Positions 1-7,612 of a stretch of DNA of 64,000 bases are shown one piece after another. Every line of letters begins with the position of its first letter. Position 1 is the first letter of the stretch. The position numbers and the translations under genes are program-made. The DNA comes from Limnochordales bacterium (GTDB lineage: Bacteria; Bacillota; Limnochordia; Limnochordales; DUMU01): positions 1-64,000 of the forward strand of contig JADBKP010000009.1 of the NCBI GenBank assembly GCA_014896315.1, given 5' to 3'. The notes under the pieces were generated by a model. It was not told the DNA's origin, did no database searches, and worked only from the letters and a program-made list of their open reading frames with translations.

Positions 1-23
1 GCAAGATTATGGGTTGTGGGAAG

Positions 24-216
24 GGCGGACGCAGGCTGCGTCCGCCTTTCTCGCGCGCTGAAAAGCCCGCGTCCGGCGGTCGCGGGTATGGCGCACCGTG
101 CACCATCTCGGGGCAAGGGCGACGGCGCATTCTGCGCCAGTCGCTCCCCTTGCACATCCCAGGGCCTGGCCTGGCGGTGCGGCGGCGCAGAATGCGCCGC
201 CGGCTGGCGAGCCGGC
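24..216. repeat. Cluster of nested palindromes
   Basis: The stretch before the first gene holds several perfect inverted repeats and no convincing reading frame. A 10-bp stem (24-33 with 37-46, loop GGC) is followed by TTTC and could terminate a plus-strand transcript coming from outside the window. GGCGCATTCTGCGCC at 124-138 is the exact reverse complement of 184-198, so each arm can fold alone or the two can pair together over 15 bp. A further 7-bp stem joins 199-205 to 210-216, and a 6-bp stem joins 66-71 to 81-86. Function unknown. Confidence 0.6.
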
Positions 217-217
217 A

Positions 218-1000
218 CTAGTCCGGTAGCATGATGTGGTAGAGAGTTACCAGCTCCCTGAACCCCAGTTTGGTTGCGACACGAAGGCTGGCCTTATTGG
301 AAACGTCGGTGCTCCAGGTAACAATGGCGGCCGACTGCAGTGCAACCTGCAATGCCAAGGCCGAGACGCTGGTGGCGTAGCCTTTTCCGAAGTGATCTGG
401 ATCTGTCCCCACCATCACCACTTCCGTCCGGCGCACGGAGAGCGGCCAGAGCCCGGCATGGGAGAGCACGCGGTTGCCATCGGCCACGATACCAAAGACG
501 CGGTATCCGGCTCGAAGCAAATCGGGGAAGGAGGACCAGTCTCGCCAGAACTGGTATTCACGTCCCAGTACGAGCTCCTCACCTTCGGGGTGAACACCCT
601 CCGGTGCTGAGCAGGTGTAGAGTTTCACATTCTCCCGCTTTAGTATCGCTCCCGGCAGTTGCATGATCTCGTCGGCAGCGCTCCGCCCGCAGGTGACGAT
701 GGAGAGTGGTCCGGTCCGTTCTTTCCGGAGTCGTGCAAGCAATGAGGCAACCTTGACCTCTGGCAAAACGTCGACGAGCACTGTTGCACCGTTTACGAAG
801 GCGATACCGCCTATGCTCCCGTCATGTTCGGCGGCAAAGATTGGGCCGCACTGGTTGCCGTACGTGCTAAGTAGCCTCTCCAGTTCACCATAGAACCAGA
901 GGTTTCCGTCCCAAAGCACGGGATCAACATTGGAGTATGTGTGGTTCTTCAAGAAGTCTATAGCAGTCGTGATGGCCCGGGTGTCCAGGAACCGCCACAT
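218..1000 (-). CDS. GNAT-family N-acetyltransferase
   Basis: This 260-residue protein carries a GNAT fold in its C-terminal half. The acetyl-CoA pyrophosphate-binding motif appears as HFGKGYA near residue 205, and the later N-x-x-S-x5-K-L-G-F pattern (NKASLRVATKLGF) is the classic GNAT motif B. The N-terminal half (about 130 residues) is a separate, divergent domain, as in two-domain GNAT proteins that acetylate small molecules or peptides; the substrate cannot be inferred. The ATG is preceded by a GAGGGGG ribosome binding site. It is transcribed away from the PrsW-like gene, and its end faces the palindrome cluster. Confidence 0.85.
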   Translation of the reverse strand: MWRFLDTRAITTAIDFLKNHTYSNVDPVLWDGNLWFYGELERLLSTYGNQCGPIFAAEHDGSIGGIAFVNGATVLVDVLPEVKVASLLARLRKERTGPLSIVTCGRSAADEIMQLPGAILKRENVKLYTCSAPEGVHPEGEELVLGREYQFWRDWSSFPDLLRAGYRVFGIVADGNRVLSHAGLWPLSVRRTEVVMVGTDPDHFGKGYATSVSALALQVALQSAAIVTWSTDVSNKASLRVATKLGFRELVTLYHIMLPD

Positions 1001-1109
1001 CGTCTTTCCCCCTCATGAACCTTTTTTGGTTTTCGTGAAACGGCGCTTCAGCCCCTGCAAGGCGGAGGGGTTTCACGGGCCACCCCTCTGAGAGCACGCC
1101 TGCGGCGGT

Positions 1110-1129
1110 GGGGTGGGGTGGGGCAAGGG
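1110..1129 (+). other. Putative G-quadruplex motif
   Basis: In the 204-bp gap between the divergent acetyltransferase and protease genes there are three G4 tracts separated by single T residues and a G3 tract after CAA. This fits the G-quadruplex folding pattern with 1-, 1- and 3-nt loops. The same gap has inverted repeats GGAAACG/CGTTTCC at about 1141-1155 and a longer CGTGAAAC/GTTTCACG pair. No clear sigma-A promoter is visible. Confidence 0.4.
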
Positions 1130-1204
1130 CAAGGCGATGGGAAACGGCGTTTCCGCACATGATACACCCACAAGCTCGAGCGCATCGCCTCCGGGGGTGT
1201 TTGG

Positions 1205-1819
1205 GTGCAGGCGTTTCTCCTTTCCCTGCTTTTCGGGTTGGCCTGGGTACTCTACTTTGCCAGACAGGACCGGCATCCCGAGCCGGCGGCGCGACTTCTG
1301 CTTACGTTTGCCGCGGGAGGCTTGTTCGTGCTACCGGCAAGCCTCATCGAACTGGCACTCCGTCGCTGGATCGGCAATGAGGTGGGCGCGGCGATGCTGG
1401 CTGCCTTCCTGGTCGTTGCTCCGGTCGAGGAGCTAGCAAAAGCCCTTGCCGCGTATGGCTTGGCGCTCCGTACGCGCGAGGCCGATGAACCGGCCGATTA
1501 CTACATTTACCTGGTTGTTGCCTCCCTGGGTTTTGCCACATTGGAGAATGTTTATTACACACGGGTATTGGGAATGGTTGCTCTCCCCCTTCGGGCAGCT
1601 GTTACCAGCCTCGCCCACGCATCGTTCTCGGCGTGGGTGGCTTACGGCTGGGCGCGGGGCAACTTGACGGCAGGATTGGTGCTCGCCACGGTTACCCACG
1701 GGGCCTACGACAGCCTGCTTCTGGCCGGCGGGTTTCCGGCGCTGGCCTCACTGCTGGTGGTCGCCGCCGGTCTGGCCGTCCTGGCGTGGGGACTAAGGGC
1801 GGCACAGCAAGCCGGTTGA
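1205..1819 (+). CDS. PrsW-family intramembrane metalloprotease
   Basis: A 204-residue, almost entirely hydrophobic protein with about six or seven predicted membrane spans. It shows the PrsW/CPBP-like hallmarks in order: a PVEELAK segment (EExxK) near residue 77, FATLEN near 105, a histidine segment SLAHASFSAW near 140 and THGAYDSLL near 167. In Bacillus, PrsW makes the site-1 cut in the RsiW anti-sigma factor, but PrsW relatives also have other substrates and no sigma/anti-sigma pair lies beside this gene. The start is GTG after a G-rich, rather poor ribosome binding site. It reads toward yebC with a 136-bp gap. Confidence 0.8.
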   Translation: MQAFLLSLLFGLAWVLYFARQDRHPEPAARLLLTFAAGGLFVLPASLIELALRRWIGNEVGAAMLAAFLVVAPVEELAKALAAYGLALRTREADEPADYYIYLVVASLGFATLENVYYTRVLGMVALPLRAAVTSLAHASFSAWVAYGWARGNLTAGLVLATVTHGAYDSLLLAGGFPALASLLVVAAGLAVLAWGLRAAQQAG

Positions 1820-1955
1820 CGTCAAAGCTGCCTTCCCCGGATCCTCGCCGTCCGAGGCCCATGCATGCTACAATCTTAGGTTGGTTCTGCACCCTGTGAA
1901 CAGAGACGAACCCGATGCCGACCCCGCACGGATACTTGAGAAAGGGGGAGTCAAC

Positions 1956-2723
1956 TTGTCCGGTCACTCAAAGTGGGCAAATATCAAGCGGAAGAAGGAG
2001 AAGGTTGATGCCGCCCGCGGCAGGATCTTTACCCGTCTGGCCCGGGAGATCATTGTTGCCGCCCGACAAGGAGGCGGAAATCCCGAGGCCAACTTCCGGC
2101 TTCGTATCGCCATCGAAAATGCTAAAAAGGCGAATATGCCCAGCGAAAACATTGAGCGAGCAATCAAGCGTGGCACAGGTGAGCTGGACCAGGACGAACA
2201 GTGGGAAGAAGTGACATACGAGGGATACGGTCCGGGGGGAGTAGCCGTGATGGTGGAGGCCCTTACGGGAAACCGTAACCGGACTGCCAGCGAATTGCGT
2301 TACATCTTCTCGCGCAACGGAGGCAACCTGGGCGAAGCTGGTTGTGTGGCCTGGCTCTTCGAGAAGAAGGGCGTCATCCGTGTTGCCAGGACCGCGATTC
2401 CGGACAGTGAGGACGATTTTCTCCTTTTCGTACTGGACGCGGGCGCGTCTGACGTCCAGCTCGACGAAGAGGAAGGGGTTTTTGAGATCATCACTGAACC
2501 CCAGGATCTCCAGAAAGTGCAGGAAGCCCTGGAAAAGAGAGGCATAGAGACCGAGGAGGCATCTTTGCAGCAGGTGCCGAAGAATCGGGTAGAAGTGACT
2601 GGTAAGGATGCCGAGCGGGTTGTCGCCTTATTGGAAGCGCTGGAAGATCATGATGACGTTCAGAATGTGTATTCCAACGCCTCGTTTGAGGAGAGCGATC
2701 TGGCGGTCGGAGATGGGTCGTAA
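1956..2723 (+). CDS. yebC: YebC/PmpR-family protein
   Basis: A 255-residue member of the YebC/TACO1 family, beginning with the signature SGHSKWANIKRKK and ending with the usual acidic tail. Family members bind DNA as regulators or help ribosomes translate difficult (for example polyproline) stretches. The TTG at 1956 is chosen because it gives the family's conserved N-terminus and sits 6 nt behind AAAGGGGGAG; an upstream in-frame extension to 1881 lacks family similarity. It heads the row yebC-ruvC-ruvA-ruvB, a linkage common in bacteria, with 21 bp to ruvC. Confidence 0.95.
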   Translation: MSGHSKWANIKRKKEKVDAARGRIFTRLAREIIVAARQGGGNPEANFRLRIAIENAKKANMPSENIERAIKRGTGELDQDEQWEEVTYEGYGPGGVAVMVEALTGNRNRTASELRYIFSRNGGNLGEAGCVAWLFEKKGVIRVARTAIPDSEDDFLLFVLDAGASDVQLDEEEGVFEIITEPQDLQKVQEALEKRGIETEEASLQQVPKNRVEVTGKDAERVVALLEALEDHDDVQNVYSNASFEESDLAVGDGS

Positions 2724-2744
2724 GTTCACGGAGGAGTGCTTGGA

Positions 2745-3257
2745 GTGCTGGTTTTAGGGGTGGACCCCGGGACGGCGCTAGCCGGCTACGGATTTGTGGA
2801 GCAGGTCGGCAGCCGACTGCACCTGGTAGATGCGGGGGTGATTCGAACTCCTCCGGATTGGCCGGCGCAGCAAAGGCTCCTTCATCTCCACGACGAATTA
2901 ACTCGGCTCGTCGCTTTTCACAAACCGGCAAGCATGGCGGTGGAGAAGCTGTTCTTCAATCGGAACGTGCGCACTGCTATGGCTGTCGGTGAGGCCAGGG
3001 GCACGATTCTGCTGGTAGCAGCCAGGTTTGGCCTGCCGTTGGATGAATATACCCCCCCTGCGGTGAAGATGGCTGTCACAGGGACAGGCGCGGCAGATAA
3101 ACAGCAGGTGGCAGCCATGGTTTGCCGGCTTCTCGGGTTGAGCCGTCCTCCTACCCCGGATGATGTCACCGATGCCCTGGCTATAGCCATCTGCCATCTG
3201 CATCATTTGACCACGCTGTCACGTTGGCAGCGGTCTGCGGGCGGTATCCACGGATGA
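2745..3257 (+). CDS. ruvC: Holliday junction endonuclease RuvC
   Basis: RuvC resolves Holliday junctions by paired nicking in the RuvABC complex. The 170-residue protein has the RNase H-like fold with catalytic acids in GVDPG near the N-terminus, VEKLFF in the middle, and the C-terminal DVTDALAIA pair. The GTG at 2745 is preferred over one at 2736 because it is 10 nt from the GGAGG box (the earlier one is 1 nt away) and gives the family-length N-terminus. Its stop overlaps the ruvA ATG in an ATGA arrangement, indicating translational coupling. Confidence 0.95.
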   Translation: MLVLGVDPGTALAGYGFVEQVGSRLHLVDAGVIRTPPDWPAQQRLLHLHDELTRLVAFHKPASMAVEKLFFNRNVRTAMAVGEARGTILLVAARFGLPLDEYTPPAVKMAVTGTGAADKQQVAAMVCRLLGLSRPPTPDDVTDALAIAICHLHHLTTLSRWQRSAGGIHG

Positions 3258-3958
3258 TCGGGCGTTTGCGCGGACAGTTGGCACATGTGGGTGAAGAGAC
3301 GGTTCTGGTTGAGACCGGAGGAGTCGGCTACGAGGTGCAGGTTCCGGCCTCAACGCGCCAGGCCTTGCCACCCGTGGGCCAGGAGGTTACGCTTTGGTGT
3401 CGAGTATACCTCCGGGAAGATGATCTGCGCCTTTTTGGCTTTGCCAGCCTGGTGGAAAGGGAGCTTTTTGACCATCTTCTCTCGATAAGCGGTGTGGGGC
3501 CCCGCCTGGCTCTGGCCGTGCTGTCTACCTACTCTCCCACCCGCTTTGTTCAAGCAGTGCTCAGAAACGACGTGGGAGCACTAACCCAGATTCCCGGGGT
3601 CGGGCGCAAGACAGCCGAGAGGTGGTTGTTGGAGTTGCGCGGCAGGCTGCCGAAGGCCTTGCTGGCTGTCGCCGGTGCTCGGGGAGCGGCTGAGCCAATC
3701 CCTACCAGCCCCGCCGGTCGGGGGAGTGGCGCACGGGAGGGGCGGTTCGGGGAGGGTGAGGCGGACGGGGTAGGCCCGGGTGCGGACAGCATGGCAGAGG
3801 CGCACGCAGCCTTGCTTGCCCTGGGCTATAGCAATGCCGAGGCCGACGGCGTCTTGCGGGAGCTTCTGGCGGAGGGGCTGGTCGCTTTGTCGGCTCCGGC
3901 TGAGGTGTGGGTCAAGGAGGCTTTGCGCCGGCTGGCGGCGCGCCTTGCCCGTCACTAA
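3254..3958 (+). CDS. ruvA: Holliday junction DNA helicase subunit RuvA
   Basis: RuvA is the junction-binding tetramer that loads RuvB. The 234-residue protein has the N-terminal OB domain (MIGRLRGQL start), two helix-hairpin-helix motifs ([10 protein letters not shown] and [12 protein letters not shown]), and a C-terminal three-helix RuvB-binding domain ([13 protein letters not shown]). Between domains II and III lies a flexible linker of about 35 residues, rich in Gly, Pro, Ala, Arg and Glu, longer than in Escherichia coli. Start ATG overlaps the ruvC stop. Confidence 0.95.
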   Translation: MIGRLRGQLAHVGEETVLVETGGVGYEVQVPASTRQALPPVGQEVTLWCRVYLREDDLRLFGFASLVERELFDHLLSISGVGPRLALAVLSTYSPTRFVQAVLRNDVGALTQIPGVGRKTAERWLLELRGRLPKALLAVAGARGAAEPIPTSPAGRGSGAREGRFGEGEADGVGPGADSMAEAHAALLALGYSNAEADGVLRELLAEGLVALSAPAEVWVKEALRRLAARLARH

Positions 3959-3981
3959 AGCGATCGCGGGAGGCAGGCAAT

Positions 3982-5190
3982 ATGGTGCGGGAACGCAGAC
4001 CTGCCCGGGGTCAGTCCGGGCTTAGAACCGGGCCGACCGAGAGCAGAGCGGCAGAGCGTCTGGTCAGTCCGGAGCGGCGCGGCGAGGATGACGAGATCGA
4101 GCTGGCTGGGGAAGGGCCGTGGCCGTACGCGGAGAGCGTCCCGGGGGAGGGCAGGGACCTGCTCCGGCCGCGGTGCCTCGCCGAATACATCGGTCAGGAG
4201 AAGGTAAAAGAGAACATAACTGTTTTTGTGCGGGCAGCCCGGGAGCGAGGCGAAGCTTTGGACCACGTCCTGCTCTACGGGCCGCCGGGCCTGGGCAAGA
4301 CTACACTCGCCCACATCATCGCTGCCGAGCTAGGAGTTACCTTGCGGATTACCTCCGGACCGGCGCTCGAGCGCCCGGGGGATCTCGTGGCCATGCTGAC
4401 CAACCTCGAGCCCCGGGATGTTCTCTTCATCGATGAGATTCACCGGTTGCGGCCCGTCATCGAAGAGGTCCTCTATTCCGCCATGGAGGACTTTGCCGTT
4501 GACGTCACCCTGGGAAAGGGGCCGAGCGCCCGCTCGCTGCGGATCGACCTTCCCAGGTTCACGCTGATCGGCGCTACCACCCGCATGGGGATGCTCACCT
4601 CGCCTCTGCGGGACCGTTTCGGGGTTATATGTCGTCTCGAGTACTACAAGCCGAGTGAGCTGGCAGCCATCCTCAAGCGTTCGGCTCAGGTACTGAAGGT
4701 GAACATAACGGAGAGCGGCATCGAGGAGATAGCCCGCCGTTCACGGGGCACGCCGCGCATTGCCAATCGTTTGCTCAAGCGAGTTCGCGACTTCGCACAG
4801 GTGGCGGGGGCAGAGGTGATCGACCGGGAGCTCGCCTCCCGTGCCTTGCGCCTGCTTGAGGTGGATGAACGGGGACTTGACAGTGTCGATCGGAAGCTGC
4901 TGGTGGCCATAGCCGACATTTTTGGCGGCGGTCCGGTGGGTCTGGATACACTGGCCGCGGTTACCTCCGAAGCTCCCGAGACGGTGGAGGATGTGTACGA
5001 ACCCTTTCTTATGCAGCAGGGGTTTTTGCAGCGGACTCCCAGGGGACGAATGCTGACCCGGCGGGCTTATGAGGAACTGCCTTTCCTTGCTCCCTGGCGG
5101 GCCCAGTGGGAGGCGGCCCAAGCCGCTCGCGAAGCAGGAGACGGGCAGACAGCTTTACCTCTGTTCGAGGATGGGGAGAAGTCGGGCTGA
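3982..5190 (+). CDS. ruvB: Holliday junction branch-migration ATPase RuvB
   Basis: RuvB is the hexameric AAA+ motor that drives branch migration. Visible motifs are Walker A (GPPGLGKTT), Walker B with DEIH ([10 protein letters not shown]), sensor 1 (GATTR) and the arginine finger region (SPLRDRFG), followed by the winged-helix DNA-binding domain. At 402 residues it is longer than the usual 335-350: about 50 charged residues precede the [12 protein letters not shown] core start. The ATG at 3982 has a GGGAGG site 8 nt upstream, so the extension is likely translated. Confidence 0.95.
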   Translation: MVRERRPARGQSGLRTGPTESRAAERLVSPERRGEDDEIELAGEGPWPYAESVPGEGRDLLRPRCLAEYIGQEKVKENITVFVRAARERGEALDHVLLYGPPGLGKTTLAHIIAAELGVTLRITSGPALERPGDLVAMLTNLEPRDVLFIDEIHRLRPVIEEVLYSAMEDFAVDVTLGKGPSARSLRIDLPRFTLIGATTRMGMLTSPLRDRFGVICRLEYYKPSELAAILKRSAQVLKVNITESGIEEIARRSRGTPRIANRLLKRVRDFAQVAGAEVIDRELASRALRLLEVDERGLDSVDRKLLVAIADIFGGGPVGLDTLAAVTSEAPETVEDVYEPFLMQQGFLQRTPRGRMLTRRAYEELPFLAPWRAQWEAAQAAREAGDGQTALPLFEDGEKSG

Positions 5191-5214
5191 GGCCGGGAGG
5201 GTAAACAGAGGCCG

Positions 5215-6057
5215 TTGAGTTCACGAATCTATGAAACCGAGGCGGTCGTACTCCGTTCCCAGAATCTGGGAGAGGGTGACCGCTTGATCACGCTGCTCTC
5301 GCCTTCGGAGGGGAAGATTCGAGCAACAGCGCGCGGGGCGCGCCGGGGCCGGTCAAGCCTGGTCGCCGGGACCATCCCCTTTGTTCACGGGCGCTTTCAG
5401 TTCTTCCGGGGCAGGGAGCTTGACTCGCTGCGGCAGGTGGAAGTTCATTCGACCCATGTGGCCATCCAGAGCAGTTTGGCGACGGTGACGGTCGCCTCGT
5501 TCATGGCAGAGCTGCTTGATCACACCACCGCCGCCCGCCAGCCGGCCGAAGGCCAGTTTACTCTCTTTCTCGGTGCTCTGGAGCAACTGGACAGCGTCCC
5601 CGAGAGCGTGGAACTTCAGAATCTCCTCTTTGCCTTCGAGCTGAAGCTTATGGATGTTCTGGGATTCCGCCCTCGCCTGGATCAGTGTCTGCAGTGCGGG
5701 CGGTCGGAGGAGCAACTCGATGCCTGGGTCCTCCAGCCGGAAGCCGGCGGCCTGCTCTGCTCGGCCTGTGCCGGCCTCCTTCCTGCGGGGGGCGTCCGTC
5801 TCTTCGTTCCCGAAAGAAAAGCTATGCAGTACCTCCTGAATAACCCGCTTTCCCGGGCGCCGGTGCTGCAGCTTGCACCGGCCGCAAGGACAAACATGTT
5901 CCGGGCTCTGCGCATGTATGTAGACTTCTACGTAAACCATAAACTTCGGTCACTACCCTTTCTGGTGGCGGTGCTGGGGTTGCCGGATACGCTGCTGCCG
6001 GGGGAAGGAGCGAGGGTCTACGATGGAGCATCCGCCAAGCGAGGTCGGCAAGAGTAG
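5215..6057 (+). CDS. recO: DNA repair protein RecO
   Basis: RecO works with RecR to load RecA onto SSB-coated single strands. The 280-residue protein has the N-terminal OB domain (start YETEAVVLRS, GEGDRLITLLSP) and a zinc-finger-like pair of CxxC motifs (CLQC near 159 and CSAC near 182) typical of Gram-positive RecO. The start is TTG just after an ACAGAGG box, 24 bp behind ruvB, suggesting one repair operon. The 3' end overlaps the next gene by 35 bp. Confidence 0.93.
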   Translation: MSSRIYETEAVVLRSQNLGEGDRLITLLSPSEGKIRATARGARRGRSSLVAGTIPFVHGRFQFFRGRELDSLRQVEVHSTHVAIQSSLATVTVASFMAELLDHTTAARQPAEGQFTLFLGALEQLDSVPESVELQNLLFAFELKLMDVLGFRPRLDQCLQCGRSEEQLDAWVLQPEAGGLLCSACAGLLPAGGVRLFVPERKAMQYLLNNPLSRAPVLQLAPAARTNMFRALRMYVDFYVNHKLRSLPFLVAVLGLPDTLLPGEGARVYDGASAKRGRQE

Positions 6058-6490
6058 CTGGCAAGCTTTAACTGATGTGGAGTTGGAGAAGGTCGAGGCC
6101 ATACGCCGCCGGTTGCCAGTTGGCTACCGCGAGGCCCGGGCGGCTCTGGAAGCTTGCGGGGGCGACCTGCTGGAAGCGCTGGCTCGTCTGGAAGAGGAGA
6201 TCCGTAACGATGAGACGCAAGCCGGTTTGTGGGGTCGTGTTAAGACGGAACTCCGGCGGCTGTGGCGGGAGGGAAGCGACACCCGGTTGCGGATCGCCCG
6301 CGGCCAGAGACTGCTTGTCGACGTACCGGTTCTGGTAGGTCTGTTGTCGGCGGTGGCTGCGCCCAGTCTGACGCTGGTGGCCGCCCTGGGGGCGGTGGCG
6401 ACCGACTGCCGCCTGACGCTGGAAAAGGAAAGCAAGCATTTTAGAGCTGGCAAGGAAAGGGCAGTTGTTGACGGTTTCTCCCGCGTTTGA
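6023..6490 (+). CDS. UBA-like DUF4342-type protein
   Basis: A 155-residue protein. Residues 15-55 resemble the UBA/EF-Ts N-terminal fold (VEAIRRRLPVGYREARAAL then CGGDLLEALARLEEE). The middle is charged, and residues 95-125 form a hydrophobic segment (VDVPVLVGLLSAVAAPSL) that could be one membrane span or a reentrant loop. This matches the DUF4342 architecture; members often sit between recO and glyQ in Clostridia-like genomes, but the function is unknown. The ATG lies inside the end of recO with a GAGGG box, so translation is probably coupled. Confidence 0.75.
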   Translation: MEHPPSEVGKSSWQALTDVELEKVEAIRRRLPVGYREARAALEACGGDLLEALARLEEEIRNDETQAGLWGRVKTELRRLWREGSDTRLRIARGQRLLVDVPVLVGLLSAVAAPSLTLVAALGAVATDCRLTLEKESKHFRAGKERAVVDGFSRV

Positions 6491-6496
6491 TAAAGT
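6468..6496 (+). promoter_or_regulatory. Candidate sigma-A promoter of the glyQ leader
   Basis: TTGACG (6468-6473) and TAAAGT (6491-6496) are 17 bp apart. The -35 box is inside the end of the preceding gene. A start near 6503 would produce the structured leader that ends in the terminator before glyQ. Confidence 0.45.
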
Positions 6497-6502
6497 AGCC
6501 AG

Positions 6503-6642
6503 CGGTAGCGGGACAGAGCAGGCCAGGGCGGGCGGTGTAACGTCCCGTCCTGATTGATACAGGCCAGTCAGTGCCTGATCGGACCGCCAGGCGCCCGCCC
6601 CTAGTCGCTGGCAGATCAGCGCCAACCCGACCCGACGCTGGC
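6503..6642 (+). promoter_or_regulatory. Structured leader RNA upstream of glyQS
   Basis: The 250-bp gap before glyQ contains strong inverted repeats: GGGCGGGCG (6528-6536) with CGCCCGCCC (6591-6599), GGCGGT with ACCGCC nearby, and CAGGC with GCCTG inside. CGCTGGC occurs twice (6606-6612 and 6636-6642), giving alternative partners for GCCAGCG at 6498-6504. A leader followed by a terminator and then an aminoacyl-tRNA synthetase suggests attenuation. glyQS is a typical T-box target in Bacillota, but the conserved T-box element (UGGNACCGCG) is not recognisable here, so the class of this leader is open. Confidence 0.45.
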
Positions 6643-6687
6643 AAGACCTTCCGTTCCTGCTCTGGCAGCGGAAGGTCTTTCTTTTGC
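6643..6687 (+). terminator. Intrinsic terminator/attenuator before glyQ
   Basis: An 11-bp perfect stem (6643-6653 with 6669-6679), extended inside the loop by CTGC/GCAG, is followed by TTTCTTTT. It lies 55 bp upstream of the glyQ start and downstream of a candidate promoter, so it either regulates glyQS by attenuation or ends a small RNA. Confidence 0.85.
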
Positions 6688-6741
6688 AAAGAACAGGAAG
6701 GAAATAGAGAAACAAGGATAAGCAGGGGTAGGAGGGGGAGC

Positions 6742-7611
6742 TTGGACTTTCAGGAACTGATCTTTGCCCTCGAGCGTTTCTGGGCAAAACAGGGTTGTGT
6801 TATCCAGCAACCTTACGACATCGAGGTGGGCGCAGGGACGTTCCACCCGGAGACCTTCTTGCGCGCTCTGGGGCCCGAGCCGTACAGAGTTGCCTACGTG
6901 CAACCGTCCCGGCGGCCGACCGACGGACGGTATGGGGAAAACCCCAACCGGTTGCAACGGTATTTCCAATTTCAGGTGTTGATCAAGCCCTCGCCCCCCG
7001 ACATCCAGGACATCTATCTCGAGAGTCTTGCTTATCTTGGCTTCAATCCGGAAGACCACGATATTCGTTTTGTTGAGGACGACTGGGAGTCACCCACCCT
7101 GGGAGCCTGGGGTCTGGGCTGGGAAGTCTGGCTCGATGGTATGGAGATCACCCAGTTCACGTACTTTCAGCAGGTGGGCGGGGAGGAGTGCCGGCCTGTA
7201 CCGGTCGAGATAACGTACGGGACGGAAAGGCTGGCCATGTATCTGCAGGGTGTAGAGAATGTGTACGACCTGCAGTGGGTAAAAGGGTTTACTTACGGTG
7301 ATGTCTTTCACCGCAACGAGGTGGAGCAGAGCCGGTACAACTTCGAACTGGCAGACGTTCCTCTCCTGGTGCGGCTTTTTGACGAGTACGAGGCAGAGGC
7401 ACGCCGGGTGCTGGCGCAAGGAGCGGTGCTTCCAGGTTACGACTATGTCCTGAAGTGCTCCCACGCCTTCAACCTTCTTGACGCCCGGGGGGCACTCAGC
7501 GTAAGCGAGCGGGCGGCATACATTGGCCGGGTGCGGGCACTGGCACGGCTTGCGGCGCAGCAGTACCTAAAGCACCGGGATTACCTGGCGCAAGGGAAGG
7601 GGCAGGAGTGA
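6742..7611 (+). CDS. glyQ: Glycine-tRNA ligase alpha subunit
   Basis: GlyQ is the catalytic alpha subunit of the alpha2-beta2 glycyl-tRNA synthetase, charging tRNA-Gly in the cytoplasm. The 289-residue product starts [14 protein letters not shown] and contains the diagnostic [25 protein letters not shown] and [10 protein letters not shown] segments; length matches the family (about 290-300). The TTG at 6742 is used because the family N-terminus begins here and GGAGGGGG sits just upstream. One base separates its stop from the glyS ATG. Confidence 0.96.
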   Translation: MDFQELIFALERFWAKQGCVIQQPYDIEVGAGTFHPETFLRALGPEPYRVAYVQPSRRPTDGRYGENPNRLQRYFQFQVLIKPSPPDIQDIYLESLAYLGFNPEDHDIRFVEDDWESPTLGAWGLGWEVWLDGMEITQFTYFQQVGGEECRPVPVEITYGTERLAMYLQGVENVYDLQWVKGFTYGDVFHRNEVEQSRYNFELADVPLLVRLFDEYEAEARRVLAQGAVLPGYDYVLKCSHAFNLLDARGALSVSERAAYIGRVRALARLAAQQYLKHRDYLAQGKGQE

Positions 7612-7612
7612 G

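Noticed and set aside
1108-1123. Second MraZ-type operator (TGGGG repeats)
   Set aside because: The repeats have a 5-bp period, not 10, and no cluster gene follows; a G-quadruplex explains them better.
6503-6742. T-box riboswitch before glyQ
   Set aside because: Position fits, but the UGGNACCGCG core and a specifier loop could not be found, so the element was left unclassified.
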